A stretch of 64,000 nt of DNA from an uncultured Peptostreptococcus sp. Its GTDB lineage: Bacteria > Bacillota > Clostridia > Peptostreptococcales > Peptostreptococcaceae. The notes beneath the pieces were generated by a model. The model saw only the letters and a program-made list of their open reading frames with translations. It was not told where the DNA came from and ran no database searches. The stretch's first letter is position 1; every line of letters begins with the position of its first letter. The stretch spans positions 1 to 64,000 of the forward strand of contig CAAEUW010000042.1 in NCBI GenBank assembly GCA_900759325.1. The letters are read 5' to 3'. Below are positions 18,773-27,518 of this stretch, piece after piece. The position numbers and the translations under genes were made by a program.

Positions 18773-19519
18773 TTACTTTAAAGTTTTCAAGAGGTCTAGG
18801 GATTTGAAACTGACATTTTCAAAATAATTGACCAGGTAGATCTTCAATAAAGAAAAGAGCTCCCTGACCAAGACCTCTGCAACTTTTGCTTTGCTACATA
18901 CTATTATATCATTATTTAGTATATATTGCATAAGTGATATAGTAGTTTGATCCAATTTTATAAAAAATTTTTCCTTGGTATTACAATTATTGCATACCAA
19001 ACCCCCATCCTCGACAGAAAATACAGCATATTTCAAATTATTATTGCCACATATTGTACACCTATCCAAGTTGGGTCTATAGCCCATATAGTCCACAAAC
19101 TTGAGCAAAAAAGCATCTAAGACCAGGTTCTTATTGTCTATTTTCTCAGAATACAAAAATAGGGTCTGGGCTAGAAGTTCAAAGAGCCTATTATTTGGCT
19201 GGCCTTCCACAATATTGGCCTCCACCAGCTTAATTATAAAGGAGGCATAGGAAAAGCTCTCAAAGTCCATGGATATATTATAGAAGCTCTTGATATTGTC
19301 AGCCTGGTAAAGGGTAAACATATCCTTCTGCCTTCTTAGGTTGTAGTTGTTGTAGGAAAAAAGCTGGGATGCAGATAAAAACCTGCTCTTTTGTCCCTGG
19401 GCTCCCTTGGCTATGGCTGAAACCTTACCATATTTCCTAGTAAATATAGTAAGTATCAGGTCCTTGTCCCTGTATTTGACGGCCCTTAGAACTATACCTT
19501 GCGTATCTAAAACTATCAT
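18773..19519 (-). CDS. recO: DNA repair protein RecO
   Basis: A 248-residue recombination mediator that with RecR loads RecA on SSB-coated single-stranded DNA. The N-terminal OB-fold starts MIVLDTQGIVLRAVKYRDKD and contains YGKVSAIAKGA. The zinc site is CTICGNNN paired with CNNC near residue 180. I chose 19519 because GAGGTAGAA precedes it; a longer frame to 19540 would run into the terminator stem at 19543. It lies downstream of mgtE in the conserved era-recO-glyQS neighbourhood. Confidence 0.92.
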   Translation of the reverse strand: MIVLDTQGIVLRAVKYRDKDLILTIFTRKYGKVSAIAKGAQGQKSRFLSASQLFSYNNYNLRRQKDMFTLYQADNIKSFYNISMDFESFSYASFIIKLVEANIVEGQPNNRLFELLAQTLFLYSEKIDNKNLVLDAFLLKFVDYMGYRPNLDRCTICGNNNLKYAVFSVEDGGLVCNNCNTKEKFFIKLDQTTISLMQYILNNDIIVCSKAKVAEVLVRELFSLLKIYLVNYFENVSFKSLDLLKTLK

Positions 19520-19540
19520 TTCTACCTCATAAATTAACAA

Positions 19541-19579
19541 AAATAGCTAAATTGCAATTCTCATTCCAATTTAGCTATC
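19541..19579 (-). terminator. Rho-independent terminator after mgtE
   Basis: ATAGCTAAATTG pairs with CAATTTAGCTAT around an 11-nt loop, followed on the minus strand by TTTTTG. It sits between mgtE and recO, so recO probably depends on read-through or its own promoter. Confidence 0.75.
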
Positions 19580-19599
19580 TAATATCATCATCTAATTAT

Positions 19600-20979
19600 C
19601 TACATTAAGAATGTGCTTATCATTACATAGTAAACACCTATTCCTATTACATCCATCAATACTGCCATTATAGGCGAGAATATAGCCGTTGGATCCGAAT
19701 CCATCTTAGCTAGGATAATAGGTAATAGGGTACCTGCACATGCACCTAGTACCATATTTATTAAAATAGTTAGGGCTACGACCATTGTAATTTCAGGCTT
19801 GCCTATAAATACTGCCAGCAAAATAACCGCAATTATTGCTACTACAATACCATTAATCAAACTACTTATGATTTCTTTAAGTATTAGTACGCCATCTACG
19901 CCCTTGTCCTTGTCTGTTAGATTTATTACTGTTACAGATGATGACTGACTGCTAACACTACCTCCCAAAGCTACTACTAAAGGTGCCAAGAAGATTAATT
20001 CTATAAGATTCTTATCTATAACCTTCTTAAAATTCATAAATATAATAGCTGTTATAAAGGAGATGATTGCTGTCAATACCAACCATCCTAACCTACCCCT
20101 CACGCAAGATATAATCTGCTGACTTAGGGTAGAATTGTCATCTTCATCAGTATCTCTTTCTCTCTCACTACTTCCTGCAATCTTGTAAAGGTCCTCTGAG
20201 GCCTCTTCCTCCATTACATCAATAATGTCATCTATAGTTATGATGCCCTTTAGGATACCCTCATCATCAACAACTGGTACTGCAACAAGGTTATACTTTG
20301 AAACTATCTTTACTGCCTCTTCCCTATCGTCATTGTCATTTACAGACCTGACATTCTCCATCATTATGTCCTCAATTATCTCTGAGTCCTTGGCTAAGAA
20401 TAGTTCTCTAAGTGAAAGTACACCTACTAGTTTCTGATCATTGTCAAGTACGTAAATATAGTAGATTGAATCTGCGTCAACTGCCTCTGCCCTTATATGC
20501 TTGATAGCAGACATGACATTTAGGTTCTTATTTACCGTTACATAGCCCTTCTTCATAGTTGAACCAGAGGTTTCATCTACATAAGCCAATAGTTCTCTTA
20601 GCTCAGTCTCATCCTCCTTGTTGACCATATCAAGGATCTTTTCTCTTTCTTCCTCTCCCATGTCTCTTAGGATGTCTGCAAGGTCACCTAGTGACATCTC
20701 CTCGAATATACTCCTAACATGGTCTACATCCATTTCTGAAATCAACTCCATAAATAGGTCTAGTTCACATTCCTCTAGTATTGATGCAGCAGTGTCTAGG
20801 GGTAGTATTTCAAATAGCTTTACCCTATCTACCTCATCTAGCTCCATCAATACATCATATATATCTACCGTATGGTACTCCTCCAAGGTCTCCTTTAACT
20901 CAATGAGCTTGGATTTATCAATCATTTCTTTAACTTCATTGTACAACTCTCGCGCCGAGTCCTGTTTTTTGTCCATCAT
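19600..20979 (-). CDS. mgtE: Magnesium transporter MgtE
   Basis: About 459 residues. Order: acidic MgtE N domain (residues 15-130, repeated helices such as VRSIFEEMSLGDLADILRDM), two CBS domains (about 130-255, with VGVLSLRELFLAKD and LVAVPVVDDEGILKGIITID), then about five membrane helices ending with PTAIFSPIMAVLMDVIGI. MgtE is a Mg2+-gated Mg2+ channel whose CBS and N domains sense cytosolic magnesium. Two adjacent ATGs (20979, 20976) both fit the AAAGGTGG ribosome binding site. It follows era by 3-4 bp of spacing. Confidence 0.95.
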   Translation of the reverse strand: MMDKKQDSARELYNEVKEMIDKSKLIELKETLEEYHTVDIYDVLMELDEVDRVKLFEILPLDTAASILEECELDLFMELISEMDVDHVRSIFEEMSLGDLADILRDMGEEEREKILDMVNKEDETELRELLAYVDETSGSTMKKGYVTVNKNLNVMSAIKHIRAEAVDADSIYYIYVLDNDQKLVGVLSLRELFLAKDSEIIEDIMMENVRSVNDNDDREEAVKIVSKYNLVAVPVVDDEGILKGIITIDDIIDVMEEEASEDLYKIAGSSERERDTDEDDNSTLSQQIISCVRGRLGWLVLTAIISFITAIIFMNFKKVIDKNLIELIFLAPLVVALGGSVSSQSSSVTVINLTDKDKGVDGVLILKEIISSLINGIVVAIIAVILLAVFIGKPEITMVVALTILINMVLGACAGTLLPIILAKMDSDPTAIFSPIMAVLMDVIGIGVYYVMISTFLM

Positions 20980-20988
20980 AACCACCTT

Positions 20989-21891
20989 TTAATCTCTATT
21001 TTCATTTAAACCAAAATCAGTAATAAAATTAGTCAGGTTTCTCCAATTTTCCTTAACCTTAACCCATAATTGGAGATTGACCTTTGTATCCAATAAAAAT
21101 TCTATTTCTTCTCTCGCTGATTTTCCGATTCCCTTTAGCTTTCTACCATTCTTACCTATAATGATGCCCTTGTGGGAGTTTCTTTCACAGTAGATAACTG
21201 CTGATACATCTACTATGTCCTTGTCCTTTCTGGCCTTCATCTTTTCAATCTCAATTGCTATGCCATGGGGAACCTCATCATTAGTATACTGAAGCACTTT
21301 TTCCCTGATTAGTTCTGCAACCAAGACCCTCTCAGGCTGGTCTGTAACCATATAGTCAGGAAAGTACTTTGGTCCTACATCTAGGGTCTGCTTTATAGCC
21401 TTTATAAGGCTGTCAATATTTGAGCTCTTTAGGGCCGATACTGGAATTATCTCCTTGAATACCCCCTCCTGATCATACATCTTTATCAGGTCAAATATAT
21501 CCTCCTTGTTGGCTATCTTGTCAACCTTGTTGATTACAAGAAATACAGGCACCTTGGCCTTTCTTAAGTTGTCTATAATCATAGAATCTCCCTTGCCTAT
21601 CTTGTCTGAGTCATCTACTACGAACAAGATACAGTCAACATTCTTGAAAGATTCTTCGGCTGACTTTACCATCATCTGTCCTAGCTTGTTCTTTGGCTTG
21701 TGTATGCCTGGTGTATCCAAGAATACTATCTGAGCCTGGTCATCTGTATATACAGCCTGGATGGTGTTTCTTGTAGTCTGAGGTTTGTCGCTCATTATGG
21801 CGATTTTCTCACCTACCATATTGTTCATCAGTGTAGACTTACCTACATTAGGTCTACCTACTATACTGACGAAACCCGATTTATATTCCAT
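20989..21891 (-). CDS. era: GTPase Era
   Basis: A 300-residue essential GTPase that binds 16S rRNA during 30S assembly. G1 is GRPNVGKST (residues 12-20), G2 includes PQTTRNTI, G3 DTPGIHKPKN, G4 NKVDKI. The C-terminal KH domain carries GIIIGKNGRKLKGIG. Length is normal and the ribosome binding site AAGGAGAA is good. It lies between the kinase-phosphatase fusion and mgtE. Confidence 0.97.
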   Translation of the reverse strand: MEYKSGFVSIVGRPNVGKSTLMNNMVGEKIAIMSDKPQTTRNTIQAVYTDDQAQIVFLDTPGIHKPKNKLGQMMVKSAEESFKNVDCILFVVDDSDKIGKGDSMIIDNLRKAKVPVFLVINKVDKIANKEDIFDLIKMYDQEGVFKEIIPVSALKSSNIDSLIKAIKQTLDVGPKYFPDYMVTDQPERVLVAELIREKVLQYTNDEVPHGIAIEIEKMKARKDKDIVDVSAVIYCERNSHKGIIIGKNGRKLKGIGKSAREEIEFLLDTKVNLQLWVKVKENWRNLTNFITDFGLNENRD

Positions 21892-21968
21892 ATATTTCTC
21901 CTTAAATGCCTATTTTTATTTTGATAAAACATTTTAATTATACCATATACGGTAGTATTTTTCAAATT

Positions 21969-22892
21969 TTAATAAAACAAGCCAAGCTGGAATATAACTA
22001 TAGCCACCAGGGTCCCCAGTATGGCTCCAGCTACTGTCTCCCAGAAGGTGTGTATCTTTCCCTCTATCCTACTCTGGGCCACCAAAAGCGCCATCAGATA
22101 GGCAAGAGAAGATGCCTCAACCCTCTCTGTCATAAGGGTGATAGATGTTGCTATTGCAAAGGCTAAAGCTGCATGGCCACTAGGCATTCCACCCTTTAGG
22201 GGCGTACCGGTAAATGTTATGGCCTTAACCACCACAACTGCTATAAGGACTACCACTATACATATAAGGGTGATGTGGAGTTCTGACTCCCTTATCCTAT
22301 AAACCAGGTTACCTGTAAGTAGGGTAAGCTTTTTGTAAAATAGTATGTAGGCCACACCAACTGAGTATATGGCAGATACTAATACTGCCCCTGCAGCCAC
22401 GTCCTTGGCTATCTTTGCCAGGGGGTTGTACTCCTGGGTTACCATATCTACGGTTTTTTCTACTGCTGTATTTATCATTTCTGTGATTACAACAAGGGTA
22501 ATAGCTCCTAGAAGAACTATAAATTCCATCTTTGAAAAGTCAAAGAATAGGCTGGCTATAAGTACCAGGAAGCAGGCCAAATAGTGGAGCTTCATATTTC
22601 TCTCACTTCTAAAGGTATATAGGATACCATCAATGGCAGCATTTACAGACTTGGTAAAGCCCTGCTTTATTTTCTTGTCCTTGTTCTTCTTAAAGGCCTT
22701 GTATCTCTCCCTATCCTTTTCTTCCTTGAGTCTTTCCTTGTCTGGCTTATAGGACTTCTTTTCCTCCATGCCACTTGACTCACCTATCATCATTTCATCT
22801 ATGTCCTCAAGGTCTACTCTACTAGTCTTTTTATTAAGATTTTCATCTATATTTTCATCTATATTCCTATCATCTCTCAGGTCTTTATTCAT
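21969..22892 (-). CDS. Fusion of DgkA-type lipid kinase and PAP2 phosphatase
   Basis: 307 residues in three parts. Residues 1-75 are a very charged cytoplasmic extension (Asp/Glu then Lys-rich). Residues about 75-190 are a DgkA/undecaprenol kinase domain with the membrane signature NAAIDGILYTFRSERNMKLH and the catalytic EMINTAVEKTVDM. Residues 200-307 are a PAP2 domain with KGGMPSGHAAL and SRIEGKIHTFWETVAGA; the usual aspartate of the last motif is Glu. One half phosphorylates a lipid alcohol (undecaprenol or diacylglycerol) and the other would dephosphorylate a lipid phosphate. It replaces the lone dgkA usually found between ybeY and era. Confidence 0.88.
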   Translation of the reverse strand: MNKDLRDDRNIDENIDENLNKKTSRVDLEDIDEMMIGESSGMEEKKSYKPDKERLKEEKDRERYKAFKKNKDKKIKQGFTKSVNAAIDGILYTFRSERNMKLHYLACFLVLIASLFFDFSKMEFIVLLGAITLVVITEMINTAVEKTVDMVTQEYNPLAKIAKDVAAGAVLVSAIYSVGVAYILFYKKLTLLTGNLVYRIRESELHITLICIVVVLIAVVVVKAITFTGTPLKGGMPSGHAALAFAIATSITLMTERVEASSLAYLMALLVAQSRIEGKIHTFWETVAGAILGTLVAIVIFQLGLFY

Positions 22893-22910
22893 ACAAATCC
22901 CCCATCAGCT

Positions 22911-23372
22911 TTAGTTTCTAGTAATTCCTAGCTGGCTAAGTACAGCCTCTTCCTTGGCCCTCATTTCCTTGGCCTCTTCCTCTTCCATATGGTCATAGCC
23001 AAGCAGGTGGAACATGCTATGACATACCAAGAAACATACCTCTCTTTCTAGGCTATGACCAAAGTCCTTGGCCTGGTCAGATGCCCTTTCTATGGAAACC
23101 ACTATGTCTCCTAGGGATATTGCCCCGAAGTCTACATCGACCTCCTCACCATCATACATTGGAAAGGATAGAACATCAGTCACCTTGTCTATCTTCCTAT
23201 AATCCCTATTTATTTCCCTTATCTCATCGTTTGATACAAAGGATAGGCTTACTTCGTAGTCATCGTCATAGCCCTCATAGGCCAGAACACCTAGGATTAC
23301 TGCCTTTACCTTATCCATTATATCCTGGTCTAGCCTTGCAAAATCCTGTCTATCTTCAAAAATTATTTCCAT
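22911..23372 (-). CDS. ybeY: Endoribonuclease YbeY
   Basis: A 153-residue zinc-dependent RNase for 16S rRNA 3' maturation and ribosome quality control. The UPF0054 signature HSMFHLLGYDH (H-x3-H-x5-H) holds the metal, and the segment INRDYRKIDKVTDVLSFPM is the family's substrate-cleft strand. The start overlaps the phoH stop by 10 bp, so the two are translationally coupled, as in most Firmicutes. Confidence 0.96.
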   Translation of the reverse strand: MEIIFEDRQDFARLDQDIMDKVKAVILGVLAYEGYDDDYEVSLSFVSNDEIREINRDYRKIDKVTDVLSFPMYDGEEVDVDFGAISLGDIVVSIERASDQAKDFGHSLEREVCFLVCHSMFHLLGYDHMEEEEAKEMRAKEEAVLSQLGITRN

Positions 23373-24415
23373 TTTTTGTCCCTACTCTTTCCTCTTGAGT
23401 CACCATCTCCTGACCTATCATCTCTAGATTTCTTTCTTTCACCGGACTTTTCCTTAAACTCCATCCTCTTTTCATGCTTGGCATAGGCCTTGATAATTCT
23501 CTGAACTAGCTCATGTCTAACAACGTCCTTTTCAGTCAATTCCTTGTAACCTATACCCTTTACTCCCTCAAGTATCTTAATCGCCTGGACTAGGCCACTC
23601 TGCCTAGACCTAGGTAGGTCAGTCTGGGTAATATCACCTGTAACTACGGCCTTCGATCCAAAGCCTAATCTTGTCAGGAACATCTTCATCTGCTCTGGTG
23701 TAGTATTTTGGGCCTCATCAAGGATGATAAAGGCATTGTCTAGGGTCCTACCCCTCATAAAGGCTAGGGGAGCCACTTCTATAATTCCCCTCTCAAGGAA
23801 CTTATTGAACTTGTCTGGACCAAACATATCAAATAGGGCATCGTAAAGGGGCCTTAAATATGGGTCTACCTTGTCCTTCATGTCTCCTGGTAAAAATCCA
23901 AGCGTTTCTCCCGCCTCTACAGCTGGCCTAGTCAGGATTATCTTTGTAACCTCGTCAGACTTAAAGGCCTTGACTGCCATAGCAACTGCTAGATAAGTCT
24001 TACCTGTACCTGCAGGACCTATACCAAAAGTAATGTCGTGGTTTTCAATCAGGTTGACATACTCCTTTTGCCCTAGGGTCTTTGGTTTTACGGGATTACC
24101 TTTTTTGGTAATTACTATAGTATCTTCTAGCTCTTTTATCCTGTCCTGACTACCTCCAAACATAAGGTCGATGGCATATAATATAGCCTGCCTGTCCAGG
24201 GTCTTGCCTACCTCAACCATCCTGTGTAACTGCCCTAGAAGCTCTAGTGTAGTCTCTACATTTTTTTCCTCTCCTAGAACTACAATAGTCCCTTCTCTTA
24301 GGAGGATATCTGTATTTAGGTTCTTTTCTATAAGCTTTATATTTTCATCAAAATTTCCAAATAATTCATGTTCAAATTTAGGTTCGTAAATCTGAAATTG
24401 CTTTTGTATTATCAA
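23363..24415 (-). CDS. phoH: PhoH family ATPase
   Basis: A 350-residue PhoH-like protein. The N-terminus has a KH-like fold segment (IKLIEKNLNTDILLREGTIV). The ATPase core has Walker A GIGPAGTGKTYLA and Walker B with FIILDEAQNTTPEQMK. The last 45 residues form a very charged Lys/Arg/Asp tail, probably disordered. Initiation is at TTG (24415), with GAGG seven bases upstream and no ATG nearby. It is coupled to ybeY; the family is associated with RNA metabolism and stress. Confidence 0.93.
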   Translation of the reverse strand: MIIQKQFQIYEPKFEHELFGNFDENIKLIEKNLNTDILLREGTIVVLGEEKNVETTLELLGQLHRMVEVGKTLDRQAILYAIDLMFGGSQDRIKELEDTIVITKKGNPVKPKTLGQKEYVNLIENHDITFGIGPAGTGKTYLAVAMAVKAFKSDEVTKIILTRPAVEAGETLGFLPGDMKDKVDPYLRPLYDALFDMFGPDKFNKFLERGIIEVAPLAFMRGRTLDNAFIILDEAQNTTPEQMKMFLTRLGFGSKAVVTGDITQTDLPRSRQSGLVQAIKILEGVKGIGYKELTEKDVVRHELVQRIIKAYAKHEKRMEFKEKSGERKKSRDDRSGDGDSRGKSRDKKWK

Positions 24416-24474
24416 GTTATCACCTCTATTTTCATTGTATATACTTATTATATCAAATATATTGCTAAAAGCAT

Positions 24475-24502
24475 AGAGGACAGTAATTACATACTGTCCT
24501 CT
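24475..24502 (-). terminator. Strong hairpin between hpf and phoH, possible terminator
   Basis: AGAGGACAGTA and TACTGTCCTCT are perfect complements with a 6-nt loop. On the minus strand, downstream of hpf, only a weak TTTT follows four bases after the stem, while the T-run lies upstream of it. So it may act as a weak terminator or as an mRNA 3'-end stabiliser. Confidence 0.5.
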
Positions 24503-24562
24503 AAAAAATAGGTGAGATCGTATATTAACAATCTCTATATGTCAACCCTCTCAGGAGTCTCA

Positions 24563-25114
24563 TCATTCTTGCTCAATTAGGCCGTAGCCCCCGTCACCCC
24601 TTCTGTAAACTAGACAAACCTCGAAGGTATCCTGGTCCTTGAATAGGAAGAAGTCATGTCCTAATAAGTTCATCTGCAATACAGCCTCTTCTGCTGACAT
24701 AGGTCTAAGATTAAACCTCTTCTTTCTCTCAAATACTAGTTCTGTATCACCTGGTAGGCTGTCGATTTCTTCTTCTACTAATTCATCAAAATTCTCAAAC
24801 CTGATAGTTGAATTTCCTGCGCCCCTAGTCTTGAATTTATTCTTGTATTTCACAATCTGTCTGTTTAACTTATCACACACTAGGTCTATAGCTGAATACA
24901 GGTCGTCCTGTACATCTTCAGCTCTTACGACATGTCCATTAATATTGTCCAGAGTAACTTCAACCTTCTGTTTTTCCTTCTTGTTTGCACTTACCGTAAC
25001 TCTTAATTCTGCCTCAGGGTCAAGCAGCTTTTCTAACTTGCTGAACTTCTTGTCGATATAGCCCGTAATTCCATCAGTTAATTTTATCTTCTTTCCTGAT
25101 ACTGTTATTCTCAT
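24563..25114 (-). CDS. hpf: Ribosome hibernation promoting factor, long form
   Basis: A 183-residue long-form HPF. The N-terminal S30AE domain (residues 1-100; KKIKLTDGITGYIDKKFSKL and the acidic KVEVTLDNINGHVVRAED) binds the decoding region. The C-terminal domain (125-183, KRFNLRPMSAEEAVLQMNLL and FFLFKDQDTFEVCLVYRR) dimerises two 70S ribosomes into 100S particles in stationary phase. The ribosome binding site is AGGGAG. Confidence 0.96.
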   Translation of the reverse strand: MRITVSGKKIKLTDGITGYIDKKFSKLEKLLDPEAELRVTVSANKKEKQKVEVTLDNINGHVVRAEDVQDDLYSAIDLVCDKLNRQIVKYKNKFKTRGAGNSTIRFENFDELVEEEIDSLPGDTELVFERKKRFNLRPMSAEEAVLQMNLLGHDFFLFKDQDTFEVCLVYRRGDGGYGLIEQE

Positions 25115-25237
25115 AAAAACAACTCCCTTCGGATAGATTGATAATTCAACCTATTTACTTCTTATTTTTAGTATAGTAGAGATTCATAACTAATTAAAGT
25201 CTTTAAATTATATCTTTTTTGTTGTATAATGGATGTA

Positions 25238-25270
25238 AGGGCGAGTTTTTATTGACTCTCCTATTTTTTT
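25238..25270 (+). terminator. Plus-strand hairpin with T-run and no plus-strand gene
   Basis: GGGCGAGT and ACTCTCC pair across a 9-nt loop and are followed on the plus strand by TATTTTTTT. There is no plus-strand gene to terminate. It may end a very short transcript from the TATAAT at 25225, or just limit antisense transcription into hpf. Confidence 0.45.
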
Positions 25271-25328
25271 ATCCATTTTTAGCTAAATTTATAGCTGATA
25301 TCAAGGGCTATAATAAGTCCTTTTCGTC

Positions 25329-25355
25329 AAAAAAGAGGAGGCATAGCCTCCCCTA
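25329..25355 (-). terminator. Rho-independent terminator after fba
   Basis: Minus strand: AGGGGAGGC, 3-nt loop, GCCTCCTC, then TTTTTT. It lies 73 bp past the aldolase stop. Confidence 0.9.
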
Positions 25356-25427
25356 AAAGTTTCTATTATTTATAAGTTATGGTTATGCTTGCTTATTTAA
25401 ATAACTATACCTACTCCTAAGTAATTC

Positions 25428-26351
25428 CTATAAAGAATCCTTAGAACCTAATACAGTATCTATCTTACCAAGAACAACTTCCTTTATAGCATCTCTACCA
25501 GCACCTAGGTACTTTCTTGGGTCGAATTCCTTAGGATTTTCTGCCATGAACTTTCTGATAGCTGCCGTCATTGCAAGTCTTAGGTCTGTATCCATATTGA
25601 TCTTACAAACAGCCATTTCAGAAGCTTTTCTTAGCATTTCCACTGGAACACCCTTGGCACCAGCTATATCTCCACCGAACTTGTTACAAGTAGCAACAGC
25701 GTCCTGGTCAACAGCAGATGCACCGTGAAGTACGATTGGATAGTTTGGTAGCTTAGACTGGATTTCTTCTAGTATATCAAATCTTAGTTTAGCCTCGCCC
25801 TTGAACTTGAAAGCTCCGTGAGAAGTACCGATTGCTATAGCTAGTGAATCAACACCAGTTCTATTTACGAAATCTACCGCCTGGTCTGGCTCAGTATACT
25901 TATGTACGTCAGATGTAACATCATCCTCTGTACCAGCTAATACACCTAGTTCAGCTTCAACTGTAACATTCTTAGGATGTGCATATTCAACAACCTGCTT
26001 AGTAATAGCTACATTTTCTTCGTAATCAAGATGAGAACCATCTATCATAACTGAAGTAAATCCAGCATCAATACACTTCTTAGCCATTTCAAAGTTTGGA
26101 CCATGGTCTAGGTGTAGGGCACAATCTACTCCTATTTCTTCAGAAGCAGCCTTTACTAATTCTACTAGTGTGTCGATACCTGCATATGATATAGCAGACT
26201 TTGAAGCCTGGATTATAACAGCAGAATTTCTTTCCTTACAAGCCTCTAGTACACCCTGTAACTGCTCTAAGTCACTGATGTTAAAAGCTCCTATAGAATA
26301 TCCACCTTCATATGCCTTCTTGAACATTTCTTTAGTATTTACTAATGCCAT
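25428..26351 (-). CDS. fba: Class II fructose-1,6-bisphosphate aldolase
   Basis: A 307-residue zinc aldolase that splits fructose-1,6-bisphosphate in glycolysis. Metal-binding and catalytic segments are visible: CALHLDHGPNFE (catalytic D and zinc H), VEAELGVLAG, IAIGTSHGAFKF and IVLHGASA, then KINMDTDLRLA. No C-terminal truncation. The ribosome binding site AAGGAGGAAA is near-perfect, fitting high expression. It consumes the product of FruK. Confidence 0.97.
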   Translation of the reverse strand: MALVNTKEMFKKAYEGGYSIGAFNISDLEQLQGVLEACKERNSAVIIQASKSAISYAGIDTLVELVKAASEEIGVDCALHLDHGPNFEMAKKCIDAGFTSVMIDGSHLDYEENVAITKQVVEYAHPKNVTVEAELGVLAGTEDDVTSDVHKYTEPDQAVDFVNRTGVDSLAIAIGTSHGAFKFKGEAKLRFDILEEIQSKLPNYPIVLHGASAVDQDAVATCNKFGGDIAGAKGVPVEMLRKASEMAVCKINMDTDLRLAMTAAIRKFMAENPKEFDPRKYLGAGRDAIKEVVLGKIDTVLGSKDSL

Positions 26352-26460
26352 AATTTCCTCCTTATAAACTTTTAAAACTTACCCATCACCTTTATTATAC
26401 CAAAAAATATTACTAAATGAACATCTTTTTTTTAAAATAAGTAAGCTCCCATATAATATA

Positions 26461-27366
26461 TTACAGGTATAGGTAGGCCATTATATCCTTAATCTGTCTT
26501 ACTGTATCATCAAAGCCTAGCTTGTAAAGCTGACCCAACTTTTCTAGGTCTCCCTCTAACCTATTTACGTCCATAAATACAGATGGACTAATAACATATA
26601 GCCTCTTCTGTGAATTTAAGATTGTTAGCTCATCACACTGTCTATTGTAGTCCTGGTCACTCCTGGCAAGGACCTCTGCAAATTCAGGATAGGACTTGTA
26701 TACCCTGTTTGTCACTAGATGGTTAGACTTTACCTTTCTCCTGAATGAGCTTGGTCTGGTCCTAACTACTATAATTTTTTCATATCCTTGGTCTAGGGCC
26801 CACCTATAAGGAATCTTGTTGCTACAGCCCCCATCTAGGTAGGGAACCCCTTCAATTTCAACCATTTTTGAAATAAATGGCATACTGGCAGATGCACTGA
26901 CAGCATCGTATATTTTGTCTCCAACCTGGTCCCTGTCAAAATATTCCGGCTTACCAGTCAGGCAGTTAGTAGCAACGACAACAAACCTCTTCCTCCTGTC
27001 AAAGAAGGTCTCCTCATCAAAGGCTTCCTCATCAATCTGGTTCATTACAAAATCAAAACCTACAACCCCCTTATTGGTCTTGATAGCCTTTAGGCCTATA
27101 TATCTGCTATCATGCCTGTAGGTAAGGTTGATCCTGGCTGCTCGACCAATCTGGCCAGATACATAATTCATTCCATTCATGGCCCCTGCAGATACACCAA
27201 TTGTACACTCTGCATTTATACCTGCTAGCATTAAGGCATCCAGTACTCCTTCGCTGTATAGACCCCTGAAGGCTCCTCCCTCAAGGACTAGACATAGCTT
27301 GCTAATCTTGTTGCTTGCCCTTCCCCTAGGTATCTTATCTATCTTTGAAAATATCTTCTTACTCAT
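26461..27366 (-). CDS. Patatin-like phospholipase
   Basis: A 301-residue patatin-family acyl hydrolase of the RssA/YjjU bacterial type. The glycine-rich oxyanion hole is LEGGAFRGLYSEGVLD (residues about 28-43), the nucleophile Ser is in TIGVSAGAMNG, and the catalytic Asp is in PYLDGGCSNKIPY. No signal peptide, so it is probably cytoplasmic or peripheral to the membrane. The start has AGGAGGGG upstream. It is divergent from the TDT transporter gene (152 bp apart). Confidence 0.92.
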   Translation of the reverse strand: MSKKIFSKIDKIPRGRASNKISKLCLVLEGGAFRGLYSEGVLDALMLAGINAECTIGVSAGAMNGMNYVSGQIGRAARINLTYRHDSRYIGLKAIKTNKGVVGFDFVMNQIDEEAFDEETFFDRRKRFVVVATNCLTGKPEYFDRDQVGDKIYDAVSASASMPFISKMVEIEGVPYLDGGCSNKIPYRWALDQGYEKIIVVRTRPSSFRRKVKSNHLVTNRVYKSYPEFAEVLARSDQDYNRQCDELTILNSQKRLYVISPSVFMDVNRLEGDLEKLGQLYKLGFDDTVRQIKDIMAYLYL

Positions 27367-27459
27367 AGTTACCCCTCCTTCTTACTAGGCATAATCCTAA
27401 CTCCAATTTTACTATATTAGACCCCAATAATCAAACTTATAGTAATATTCATATAAATG

Positions 27460-27468
27460 TGCTATAAT
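27460..27468 (+). promoter_or_regulatory. Extended -10 promoter for the TDT transporter
   Basis: TGCTATAAT on the plus strand fits an extended -10 (TGnTATAAT). No good -35 lies at the right distance, as is common for extended -10 promoters. It is 50 bp before the TTG start. Confidence 0.5.
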
Positions 27469-27518
27469 TACTAAGGTATATAAAAATATTATATAGTTAT
27501 TTAATAAGAGGTGGTTTT

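Larger units (their letters stand above)
25115..25427. other. Intergenic region between fba and hpf
   Basis: 313 bp without a protein gene. It contains the upstream region of hpf, a plus-strand TATAAT (25225-25230) followed within 10 bp by a hairpin and T-run (25238-25270, listed separately), and the fba terminator at 25329-25355. I see no ORF with a ribosome binding site. Confidence 0.5.

Noticed and set aside
27420..27518. Possible tRNA or small RNA in the divergent gap between the patatin and TDT genes
   Set aside because: No cloverleaf or conserved T-loop sequence; the region reads as AT-rich promoter sequence.
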